NCBI GenBank assembly: GCA_964545075.1
Contig: CAZJFS010000046.1
Span: 1-25,881 of the forward strand
DNA from: DAOPXV01 sp035352535
GTDB taxonomy: Bacteria > Muiribacteriota > UBA9980
DNA: 25,881 nt
Direction of reading: 5' to 3'
In this document: positions 8,286 through 15,207 of the stretch, piece after piece
How the letters are laid out: the number at the start of each line of letters is the position of its first letter
How positions within the stretch are numbered: position 1 is the first letter of the stretch
Program-made: the position numbers and the translations under genes
Notes under the pieces: model-generated
What the model saw: only the letters and a program-made list of their open reading frames with translations
Told to the model about the DNA's origin: nothing
Database searches by the model: none

Positions 8286-9905
8286 TTATAAAGTATGTTT
8301 AAATTTTTCGGAAAGCTCGAGTGCCGCCGCGTCGGGCGATATATTTTTAGCGTTCGCGTATTTTTTGAGATCGTCATATTCAGGTTTGGCGTTCAATACG
8401 ATTCCTTTTAAAAAGGTCACCTTGAAGCGGACGTCGCCGTGATCGGTTTTTAATATGTCCGTCCTGCGGTCAAGTATGAGCCTGCCCGTCCGCTGAACGC
8501 GCATCCCGATAGTAGTGCTGAGTTTGAATATTTCTGCCGAGAGCGTCGCCGTTTTTTCAGGCTGGCACATAACGCTCAGCTGATTCGACGGACGGCCTTT
8601 TTTCATTATGACGGGAGTTATCGCCGCGTCAAGCGCGCCGATGGATATGAGTTTTTCAACAAGAAAATCATAATATTCAGGGCGCATATCGTCAATATTG
8701 GCGGTGATCATGTCGATCTGATCGCTGCCGCATCCTATCTTTTCGGCTATGCTGTCTATATAAATATCGCCCTGGCGGGTTATTTCACCCTTTTTTTTTT
8801 CGCCTATCATTATGCGCAATACGTTCGGGTGCTCAAAATCGTGATATCCGGCGCCGTATCCTATTTTTTCAAGTTCAATGTCCGGCATTTGAGAAGACGC
8901 TTTGCACAATGTTTTTAAAATAGCCGCGCCAGTTGGCGTTATAAGCTCGCGGTCTATGCTCATTTTGTAGAGAGTGAAGTTTTTAAGAAGTTCGAGCGTC
9001 GCCGGGGCTGGATTCGGCCAGAGGCCGTGTGAAAATTTAATGTAGCCGAAAGATACGGGGACCTTTGAAACGTAAAATTCTTCGATCTTAAAATGATCGA
9101 CGCAGATGGCCGTACCTACGATATCTATTATAGAATCTATGGCGCCGACCTCGTGAAAATGGATGTGATCTATGGGGATATTGTGCATCTTCGATTCGAC
9201 TTCGGCGATATTTTGAAATATTTCACATGAAAGAGCTTTAACCCTCGCGCTCAATCCTGAATCGTTAATGAGTTTTTTGATTTCGTTAAGGCCGCGGTGA
9301 TGGGCGTCGGCATCGTGTTCATGGTTATGCGGCATAGTATCGTGGCGGTGGTCGTGCGAATGCGCGCGGCCTTCTTCGTGTGAATGGAAATCGAAGTGTT
9401 CGCGTAGCTCTTCGCTGTCGTGCGGCAGGAAGTGTTCACCGTCGCTTATATCATGGTCATGATCGTGGCGTTCATAGTGCTCGTGATGAAATTCAGGTAA
9501 TTTTTCGATGCGTTCCTGTGAATGGTCGTTTTCATGGTGCAGGTGCGGGCCGCCGGCTTCGTCCGGCCGTTCCGGGTGATGATGGTCATGATCGTGCGGA
9601 TGCACATGCCCGTCATGATCGTGCGAATGTTCCCCGGGAGGCATATTCCCATGCGAATGTTTTTTATGGCAGTGTAAAAATATGGGAGCATGCCCGAAAA
9701 TATTGCCTTTTTCGTCCATAACGTTAAATTTATGCGCCGCGAGGCCATTTTTCATCACCGATTCGCATTTAAGCGAATACCCGGCAAGATTTAATTTTGA
9801 AAGTTCGTTCACCAGGTAGTTCATATCCATGCCGGCGTCCAGAAAAGCGCCGATCGTCATATCGCCTGACATTCCGGAAAAGCAATCGAAATAAAGAACC
9901 TTCAT
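8286..9905 (-). CDS. larC: Nickel-pincer cofactor biosynthesis protein LarC (nickel insertion), with large His-rich insertion
   Basis: LarC uses CTP to insert nickel into the thiolated precursor made by LarB and LarE, giving the nickel-pincer nucleotide cofactor (family knowledge). The start YFDCFSGMSGDMTIGAFLDA and the HIHFHEVGAIDSIIDIVG stretch (about 247-264) are strong family marks. The C-terminal LarC2 part starts near ANIDDMRPEY. At 539 residues it is longer than the usual ~400 because residues about 72-203 are an acidic, histidine-rich insertion with about 39 His, plausibly a nickel store. Unlike the Lactobacillus plantarum gene, which needs a frameshift to join LarC1 and LarC2, the frame here is continuous. 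An A10 run (8791-8800) lies at the junction, and slipping either way would stop translation within a few codons. A GGAGG ribosome site precedes the ATG. It is the last gene of the lar operon. Confidence 0.93.
   Translation of the reverse strand: MKVLYFDCFSGMSGDMTIGAFLDAGMDMNYLVNELSKLNLAGYSLKCESVMKNGLAAHKFNVMDEKGNIFGHAPIFLHCHKKHSHGNMPPGEHSHDHDGHVHPHDHDHHHPERPDEAGGPHLHHENDHSQERIEKLPEFHHEHYERHDHDHDISDGEHFLPHDSEELREHFDFHSHEEGRAHSHDHRHDTMPHNHEHDADAHHRGLNEIKKLINDSGLSARVKALSCEIFQNIAEVESKMHNIPIDHIHFHEVGAIDSIIDIVGTAICVDHFKIEEFYVSKVPVSFGYIKFSHGLWPNPAPATLELLKNFTLYKMSIDRELITPTGAAILKTLCKASSQMPDIELEKIGYGAGYHDFEHPNVLRIMIGEKKKGEITRQGDIYIDSIAEKIGCGSDQIDMITANIDDMRPEYYDFLVEKLISIGALDAAITPVIMKKGRPSNQLSVMCQPEKTATLSAEIFKLSTTIGMRVQRTGRLILDRRTDILKTDHGDVRFKVTFLKGIVLNAKPEYDDLKKYANAKNISPDAAALELSEKFKHTL
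8791..8800 (-). repeat. A10 homopolymer at the LarC1/LarC2 junction
   Basis: Ten T on the plus strand, ten A in the larC coding strand, reading GAA-AAA-AAA-AAG (Glu369 to Lys372) between the two LarC domains. Adding one A gives GGG-TGA, and losing one A gives GTG-AAA-TAA. Slippage in either direction would therefore release an almost pure LarC1. Confidence 0.8.
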
Positions 9906-9943
9906 AAAATTACCTCCGCGTTAAGTTAAATATTTATTATCAA

Positions 9944-10570
9944 TTAAAATTTTACGTTGATGTCCGGGTCATTTGTTAAAGCCGTATCTGAATAAAGTTT
10001 TTCTTTCCAATATTTAAGATCTGACGTATTCAGGTTCCCGACTTTTTTCTTTTCTTCCAGTTCATATAATTTTCTTGCCGAAAAATAATGAGCAATTTGA
10101 AATTCTGTCGTAGTAATTTTAAAATCTTTTACTTTTTTTAAGTCTTCAAGTTTAAATGCCAGATATAATAGTTTTTTGTACCATTTAAGACCTTCACTTT
10201 TAGAATAATTATACGCAAATTCCGAACGATAATAATAGTATTGAAATTTATAGTCAATATCCGACTTCCAGCTTTTACTGTGAGCGTATATCAAATCAAG
10301 GCTTTTATTTAATTTTTTAAAATAATCAGAATCTTCAATAAAAGTCTTATGAATTATTTTAGATTTATTATCCGCTCTATTATAAGACACAAATACATAA
10401 ACGCTAACGGAATAATTTTCAAGAAATTCAATGTCATTAACTTTACTAAGTATATAATCACAATCGAGGTCGTCAAATGACTTTGAGTCGCCAGAGTAAA
10501 CGATGTCAAAATTTGAAAATATTAATAATAAAATGACTATTAACATATAATTATTTTTCATTTTTTTCAT
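9944..10570 (-). CDS. AT-rich exported protein of unknown function inside the lar operon
   Basis: I do not recognise the family. About 208 residues from the ATG at 10570 (MKKMKNNYMLIVILLLIF), with a signal peptide ending near VYSG. The mature part is rich in Lys, Tyr, Asp and Ser and looks helical, with TPR-like spacing (FAYNYSKSEGLKWYKKLLYL). A TTG at 10582 would extend the frame by four residues. The only good ribosome site, AGGAG, serves an ATG at 10589 in another frame that encodes a 12-residue peptide overlapping this start, so translation may be coupled to it. Base composition is clearly AT-richer than in larB and larC on either side, as for a recently inserted gene. Nothing in the sequence ties it to nickel or cofactor chemistry; its place in the operon is the only hint. 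Confidence 0.65.
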   Translation of the reverse strand: MKKMKNNYMLIVILLLIFSNFDIVYSGDSKSFDDLDCDYILSKVNDIEFLENYSVSVYVFVSYNRADNKSKIIHKTFIEDSDYFKKLNKSLDLIYAHSKSWKSDIDYKFQYYYYRSEFAYNYSKSEGLKWYKKLLYLAFKLEDLKKVKDFKITTTEFQIAHYFSARKLYELEEKKKVGNLNTSDLKYWKEKLYSDTALTNDPDINVKF

Positions 10571-10631
10571 CCGCAGGTTCAATAGGCATTATTAACTCCT
10601 GTTATGAGAAGTATATTTTATTTTAAGAATA

Positions 10632-11441
10632 TTATTGGTTTGGCTTGATCTTTTTGGCCGGCGTCTCCGCCTTGTCCGTTTCACGGGATTGAAGATTTAT
10701 CTGGGACGCGAGATAGCCAGCGCCGAAACCGTTATCGATGTTTACGACCGAAACTCCGGGCGAGCAGCAGTTGAGCATCGATAAAAGCGCCGCGAGGCCG
10801 TTGAAACTCGCGCCGTAACCGACGGATGTAGGGACCGCTATCACCGGGACTGACGACAGGCCGCCGACGACAGACGCAAGAGCCCCTTCCATGCCGGCCG
10901 CGACTATTATCACGCGCGCGTCAAAAATATGGTCTATATTATTGAAAAGCCTTTTGATCCCCGCCACGCCGACGTCGTAAACGCGCGTGACGCTCGAGCC
11001 TGAAAGTTCCGCCGTGACCGCCGCTTCTTCCGCTACCTTTATATCGGATGTTCCGGCGGTTAAAACCGCTACCTTGCCGTAAGGTTCGGCCTGTTCGCCC
11101 TGCTTTAAAAACACGAGCGACGAGTGTTTTTCAAATACGGTTTTCTTATATTCTTTTTTTATGATATTGTAGGCCTTTTCCGAAACGCGCGTCGCAATGA
11201 CGTTTCCACCGTGTTTTGCCATGTTTCTAAATATAGCCACGACCTGTTCGTCAGTCTTTCCGAGTCCGAATATGACCTCCGGGAAATTTTTAAAGATGGA
11301 CCGTTTATGATCGACCTTCGCGAAATCCATATCTTCGAATTCGGAAATTTTAATGAAATTGAGGATATCTTTTTCGGTCGCCTTTCCGTTCTTGAAATCG
11401 CGCAGGCGCGCCTTTAATTTTTCTGAAAAATTGTGTCCCAT
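10632..11441 (-). CDS. larB: Nickel-pincer cofactor biosynthesis protein LarB (NaAD carboxylase/hydrolase)
   Basis: LarB carboxylates the pyridinium ring of nicotinic acid adenine dinucleotide and hydrolyses its phosphoanhydride, giving the dicarboxylated mononucleotide for LarE (family knowledge). At 269 residues it has normal length. The N-terminal part has FPEVIFGLGKTDEQV, a typical LarB stretch. The C-terminal half is a PurE-like (AIR carboxylase) domain: VAVLTAGTSDIKVAEEAA, VAAGMEGALASVVGGL, VPTSVGYGASFNGLAALLSM and NIDNGFGAG. It starts 31 bases after larE on the same strand, with GGAG upstream of the ATG. The last ~20 residues are a charged, Lys- and Pro-containing tail. Confidence 0.93.
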   Translation of the reverse strand: MGHNFSEKLKARLRDFKNGKATEKDILNFIKISEFEDMDFAKVDHKRSIFKNFPEVIFGLGKTDEQVVAIFRNMAKHGGNVIATRVSEKAYNIIKKEYKKTVFEKHSSLVFLKQGEQAEPYGKVAVLTAGTSDIKVAEEAAVTAELSGSSVTRVYDVGVAGIKRLFNNIDHIFDARVIIVAAGMEGALASVVGGLSSVPVIAVPTSVGYGASFNGLAALLSMLNCCSPGVSVVNIDNGFGAGYLASQINLQSRETDKAETPAKKIKPNQ

Positions 11442-11472
11442 CAGTATTTATGCTCCAAATAAAATTTTTCTG

Positions 11473-12294
11473 TTAGTTGAAAGAGCCGGACCTGAATCCG
11501 TCTATATCGATAGTGACGAATTTGAAACCGGCTTTTTTGAAACCGGCCGATATATTTTCCCGGTTTTTTATCAATAATTCAAATTCCGATGGTTCGATCT
11601 CTATCCTGGCGACCTCGTCATGGCAGCGAACGCGGTATTGTGAAAATCCTATTTCTCTGAGCTTATCTTCGCATATTTCTACCATGTTGAATTTATCTTT
11701 CGAAAATTCGACGCCGTATGGAAAGCGCGAAGTGAGGCAGGCCATCTGCGGGCGGTCCCAGGAGGATAATCCCATGTCCTTTGAAAGCCATCTTATTTCG
11801 AGTTTTGTGAGTTTGGCCTCCATCAGCGGCGACATAATTCCGAGTTCTTTCTGGGCCGCGAGGCCGGGCCTGAAATCGTCAAGGTCGTCAAAATTAGCGC
11901 CTGAAAATACTTTTGATATATTTTTATCGTCGGCCAGTTTTAAAAATTTTGTGAAAAGTTCTTTTTTGCAAAAATAGCAGCGGTTTTTCGGATTTTTCCT
12001 GAATTCGTCGATGTCGAGTTCAGACGATTCTATGAATATCTGTTCGACGCCGAGTTCCGCCGCGAATTTTTTAGATATTTCTGATTCATGCCTGGGAAAT
12101 GTCTCGGATATTGCGGTCGCCAGAATAACTGAAGGGCCGAGCGCCTCTTTTGAGACAGCCGCCAGAAATGAGGAGTCCACGCCGCCGGAATATGCGATAA
12201 GGGCGGAACCGCATGATTTTATTATGTTTTTAAGCTCGTCTAGTTTTTCAAGAGCCGATTTTTTATCAATTTTCGAAAAATCAAAATTAGCCAA
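11473..12294 (-). CDS. larE: LarE, ATP-dependent sulfur transferase of nickel-pincer cofactor synthesis (three-cysteine type)
   Basis: LarE activates the LarB product with ATP and puts sulfur on its two carboxylates. The PP-loop SGGVDSS is at residues 36-42. Family motifs SETFPRHE and MACLTSRFPYG follow. Cys186 in the latter corresponds to the sulfur-donating cysteine of L. plantarum LarE. Cys106 and Cys109 (NRCYFCKK) are also present. LarE proteins with all three cysteines have been reported to hold an iron-sulfur cluster and to work catalytically rather than by sacrificing their own sulfur; assignment to that type is inference from the three cysteines. The 273-residue length is normal. The start is a TTG, preceded by AGGAAAGG and only ~30 bases from a consensus promoter. 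It is the first gene of the operon. Confidence 0.92.
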   Translation of the reverse strand: MANFDFSKIDKKSALEKLDELKNIIKSCGSALIAYSGGVDSSFLAAVSKEALGPSVILATAISETFPRHESEISKKFAAELGVEQIFIESSELDIDEFRKNPKNRCYFCKKELFTKFLKLADDKNISKVFSGANFDDLDDFRPGLAAQKELGIMSPLMEAKLTKLEIRWLSKDMGLSSWDRPQMACLTSRFPYGVEFSKDKFNMVEICEDKLREIGFSQYRVRCHDEVARIEIEPSEFELLIKNRENISAGFKKAGFKFVTIDIDGFRSGSFN

Positions 12295-12329
12295 AATTAT
12301 CTGCCTTTCCTGTAATTTTATGTGGCCGT

Positions 12330-12358
12330 AGTATATAATAAAATCAGGACATTGTCAA
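12330..12358 (-). promoter_or_regulatory. Sigma-70 promoter of the lar operon
   Basis: On the minus strand TTGACA (12353-12358), a 17-base spacer and TATACT (12330-12335), just upstream of the larE start. The leader would be only ~30 bases, too short to hold a riboswitch. Confidence 0.75.
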
Positions 12359-12588
12359 TCGGTTATGGGAGGGGTATCGGGATCGCCGTACCTGTGTTCC
12401 GCCCCTGTCTTTAAGACGGCCAAGCGTTTATATTCAGAGACGAATGCCGCGGGTCGGTTGGCGGGCATAAAGTTAATTTGATGAGAAGGTGTAGTTGTGA
12501 AAAAATAAAAAATGAATTTACTTATGATTTATGATAAAATAAATGTATCAATATTAAATTTTTTGCCGTCACCGGCGGATGGGTTAAG
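12359..12588. other. Intergenic region between lar operon and membrane protein gene
   Basis: No gene is supported here. A GC-richer patch at about 12365-12480 contains complementary short stretches (AGGGG/CCCCT, GTA/TAC) and a 40-codon open frame from ATG 12365 with no ribosome site. It could be structured RNA or a decayed gene end, but neither is established. The rest is AT-rich and probably holds the promoter of the gene at 12589. Confidence 0.4.
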
Positions 12589-13230
12589 ATGTCTTTTTTA
12601 AAATCAATCATTTTTGAGATAAAAGAACTTAAAAATCATATTTTTATTCTGATATTGTTCAATGCAATTTTATTGTCCGCGGCTTTTTTCGGCGTTATCG
12701 GTTTTTTCAGCCCCGCGATGTTTCTGGTCGGGCCGATGATGTTCTATATGCTTTTAATCGGCCCTTTTATATTCTTAAAAGGTATTTTTAAACCGGGCTG
12801 GAAATGCAAGTTAATAAATGTTATTTTGGGCGTTTTGATCACATGCCTCTATATTTACGCCACCATGCCGGGCTATTTATGGCTGCATGAATATGGCATA
12901 GAGATCAAATTTAAACGGTATAACGATCAGCTTACGGCCATGTGCGAGAAAATATTGAAGGAAAAAAATAATGACAAAGAGAGAACGGCTTTCTCTTTAA
13001 GAAATTATAATTCTTTCGATATATGGCCGTCTTTTCTGTCGCCGACTAGAAATTACGGACATATACGCGGCGGGTTGCTGCTTTTGAATTTTGAAGGCAG
13101 CCCCGACGGCGGAAAGGGAGTTATTTATTATACCGGTGATCCCGGATGCGGCGATACCGCTTCCGTCACCCTCAAGAACTTTTCAGCAAGGCATATGTTC
13201 GGGCCATGGTACAGGTTTGAATTTTATTAA
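12589..13230 (+). CDS. Integral membrane protein of unknown function
   Basis: I do not recognise the family. A 213-residue protein with three hydrophobic segments at about residues 18-40, 42-65 and 76-98, followed by a soluble C-terminal domain of ~115 residues. That domain contains NYGHIRGGLLLLNFEG, KGVIYYTGDPGCGD and a closing MFGPWYRFEFY, and looks beta-rich. Codon use matches the neighbours. The start has only a weak GGATGGG-type ribosome site. It stands between the divergent lar operon and the cyclase gene, 143 bases before the latter, so linkage to the cyclase is possible but unproven. Confidence 0.65.
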   Translation: MSFLKSIIFEIKELKNHIFILILFNAILLSAAFFGVIGFFSPAMFLVGPMMFYMLLIGPFIFLKGIFKPGWKCKLINVILGVLITCLYIYATMPGYLWLHEYGIEIKFKRYNDQLTAMCEKILKEKNNDKERTAFSLRNYNSFDIWPSFLSPTRNYGHIRGGLLLLNFEGSPDGGKGVIYYTGDPGCGDTASVTLKNFSARHMFGPWYRFEFY

Positions 13231-13258
13231 GAATTGTATTTTTAGTTAATATCATTAA

Positions 13259-13381
13259 GTTCAATTACGGCTGGTTTATATCGCCGTATTTGAAAAAATT
13301 GATAACGGGTCCGTCATCGTCGGAACAAAAAAATCGCTGGACGATAGCATTAAAATGACAAGGATTGGTCTTCATGTTTAA
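13259..13381 (+). other. Possible gene remnant: 40-codon coding-like frame before the cyclase
   Basis: After a stop at 13256-13258 a frame of 40 codons runs into the cyclase start and ends at 13381. It includes VYIAVFEKIDNGSVIVGTKK, which looks like real protein, with sensible codon use. It has no start codon with a ribosome site near its beginning. It may be the tail of a lost gene; chance is possible. Confidence 0.25.
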
Positions 13382-15185
13382 AATATTTTCAAAAGCGTTC
13401 GATATTTTCAAGAAGCTTCATATAGGCCTTTATCTGTATTTTATTATTTCGATAATAGCGGTTGAATACCCGCTCGCCATGTTCGAGTCATATTCTCTGG
13501 TAGACTCTAAAAACGTGAAGAAACTCGTCGCCGAGGTCGTTCAAAAAGCCCGCGAGGAAAAGCCCCGTGTCGCGCCGGCCGGCGAAACCAATAAGCTGGT
13601 CATAAGCGATAATAAAACGATATTGGACGATTATAAAGATGGAATTGAGTTCACGACCAGGGGCGGCCTCATTGACGTACTTATTTCACGCCATGATAAG
13701 AACGGCGGGGTTTCATTGAGGCTGGAAAGGCGGTTTGAGAATAAGATCGCCCTTAAATATCCGGTATTTTCAATTTTCAATAATAATATACTTTTACCCG
13801 TTCTGGCGATTCTTATATTGACATGGCTATGGCCTTATTACAAATTCAGTTTTTTGCGATCTTGCGGGGATATAGATACGGCGGAAAAAAGAGTGATCGA
13901 TCTGCCAGTTTTCATACTCGCGCTCATATGGGTTTTCGCGGTATTCAAATTCGCCGCTAAATGCGCCGCGTATTACCTTCTGGTCGATGAATTTTCCGTT
14001 CTGATATTTTTGATGTTCTTCGTTTCATTCCTCGTTTTTGGGACGATAACAAGCCTTTTGAGCCTCGGTTTCATTCAGCAATACATCAATAATAATATCG
14101 CGGCGCCTTTTTTCAAGGATCACGAGCCGTTCAAATTAAGAAACGGCTATTCCATCAATCTCACGCTGCGTTTTATTATAATAATATTCTGCGTCGGCGT
14201 CGTGCCGACCGCGCTGGGCGTATATCTTCCGCTTTCATTTAACACAGGCATATTAAACGATACCAACGATATGCTTAAAATGCTCGATAACTTCGATAAG
14301 ATCGTGCCGGTCGTGACGATGATGTTCTTCGCTTTTTACTTTTTGATCATGCAGGCTATGTCGGTCTTTTCATTCAGAAAAAATATCATAATCCCCGTTA
14401 ATAATTTAGTGAGAAGGATGAAACTTGTCTCGAAGGGCGATTTCAACTGCAAGACCTCCGTTCTCTATGTCGATGAGATAGGCCAGCTGAAAGGACATTT
14501 CAACCTCATGCTGGACGGGCTTGTTGAGCGGGAGCGGGTAAAAGATACTTTCGGCAAATTCATTTCGTTTGAAATAGCGGAAAAGCTTATGAAAAACGAA
14601 AAATTAAATTTAATGGGCGAGGAGGTCGAGGCGACGATATTATTTTCCGATATAAGAGATTTTACGCCATTGAGCGAAACCCTCACGCCTGAAAAACTCG
14701 TCGAATTTTTGAACCTTTATTTCTCGCACATCGTCGGCCCGATACACAAGAACCACGGGATAATAAACAAGTTCATGGGCGACGCGGTAATGGCTATTTT
14801 TTCGCCGCTCTTCGGAGAATGCGATCATGAGCGGGCCGCGGTCAGGGCGGGGCTTGAAATGAAGCGCGCGCTCGAGGAATTCAACGGTCTTAAAAAATAT
14901 TCTCCTATAAAAAGCGGTATTGGGATCCATTCGGGAAAACTCATCGCCGGAAACATAGGCACCCAGGAGCGGATGGAGTATACATTCATAGGCGATAACG
15001 TCAATATCGCGGCGAGAATAGAAAGCGAAACGAAAAATTTCAAGACCGATATTCTGATGAGTAAAACCGTTATCGATAAAATAAAAAAAGAGGATTTTCC
15101 CGGCGTCGATTTCGTAGAGCACGGCCCCGTTATGATGAAAGGAAAATCCGTGCCGCTGATACTTTACGGAGTATCGTTAAAATAA
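13374..15185 (+). CDS. Membrane-bound class III adenylate cyclase with HAMP domain
   Basis: About 603 residues from the ATG at 13374, preceded by AAGGA; a TTG at 13365 would add three residues. The N-terminal half has about six hydrophobic segments: one near residues 12-32, a ~100-residue extracytoplasmic loop, then several between about 137 and 330. A HAMP-like segment follows (NNLVRRMKLVSKGDFNCK). The C-terminal catalytic domain (about 415-590) has all class III residues: metal-binding Asp426 (LFSDIRDFTP) and Asp470 (KFMGDAVMAIF), transition-state Asn544 and Arg548 (GDNVNIAARIE). Lys466 and Thr537 fit the class IIIb adenine-selecting pair, so the product is probably cyclic AMP. The serpin gene starts only 22 bases downstream, suggesting one transcript. 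The sensed signal is unknown. Confidence 0.9.
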   Translation: MFKIFSKAFDIFKKLHIGLYLYFIISIIAVEYPLAMFESYSLVDSKNVKKLVAEVVQKAREEKPRVAPAGETNKLVISDNKTILDDYKDGIEFTTRGGLIDVLISRHDKNGGVSLRLERRFENKIALKYPVFSIFNNNILLPVLAILILTWLWPYYKFSFLRSCGDIDTAEKRVIDLPVFILALIWVFAVFKFAAKCAAYYLLVDEFSVLIFLMFFVSFLVFGTITSLLSLGFIQQYINNNIAAPFFKDHEPFKLRNGYSINLTLRFIIIIFCVGVVPTALGVYLPLSFNTGILNDTNDMLKMLDNFDKIVPVVTMMFFAFYFLIMQAMSVFSFRKNIIIPVNNLVRRMKLVSKGDFNCKTSVLYVDEIGQLKGHFNLMLDGLVERERVKDTFGKFISFEIAEKLMKNEKLNLMGEEVEATILFSDIRDFTPLSETLTPEKLVEFLNLYFSHIVGPIHKNHGIINKFMGDAVMAIFSPLFGECDHERAAVRAGLEMKRALEEFNGLKKYSPIKSGIGIHSGKLIAGNIGTQERMEYTFIGDNVNIAARIESETKNFKTDILMSKTVIDKIKKEDFPGVDFVEHGPVMMKGKSVPLILYGVSLK

Positions 15186-15207
15186 ATTGTAAAAGGAGTG
15201 GTTTTAA

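Noticed and set aside
9380..9748. Long frames on both strands opposite or beside the His-rich part of larC
   Set aside because: They are shadows of the repetitive His codons; the residues are Arg/His/Thr-rich artefacts, while larC itself is a clear family member.
12359..12480. A riboswitch controlling the lar operon
   Set aside because: The lar promoter lies between this stretch and larE, so it would not be in the lar transcript.
14640..15122. A 160-codon minus-strand frame opposite the cyclase catalytic domain
   Set aside because: The plus strand encodes all conserved cyclase residues here; the minus frame has no family features or ribosome site.
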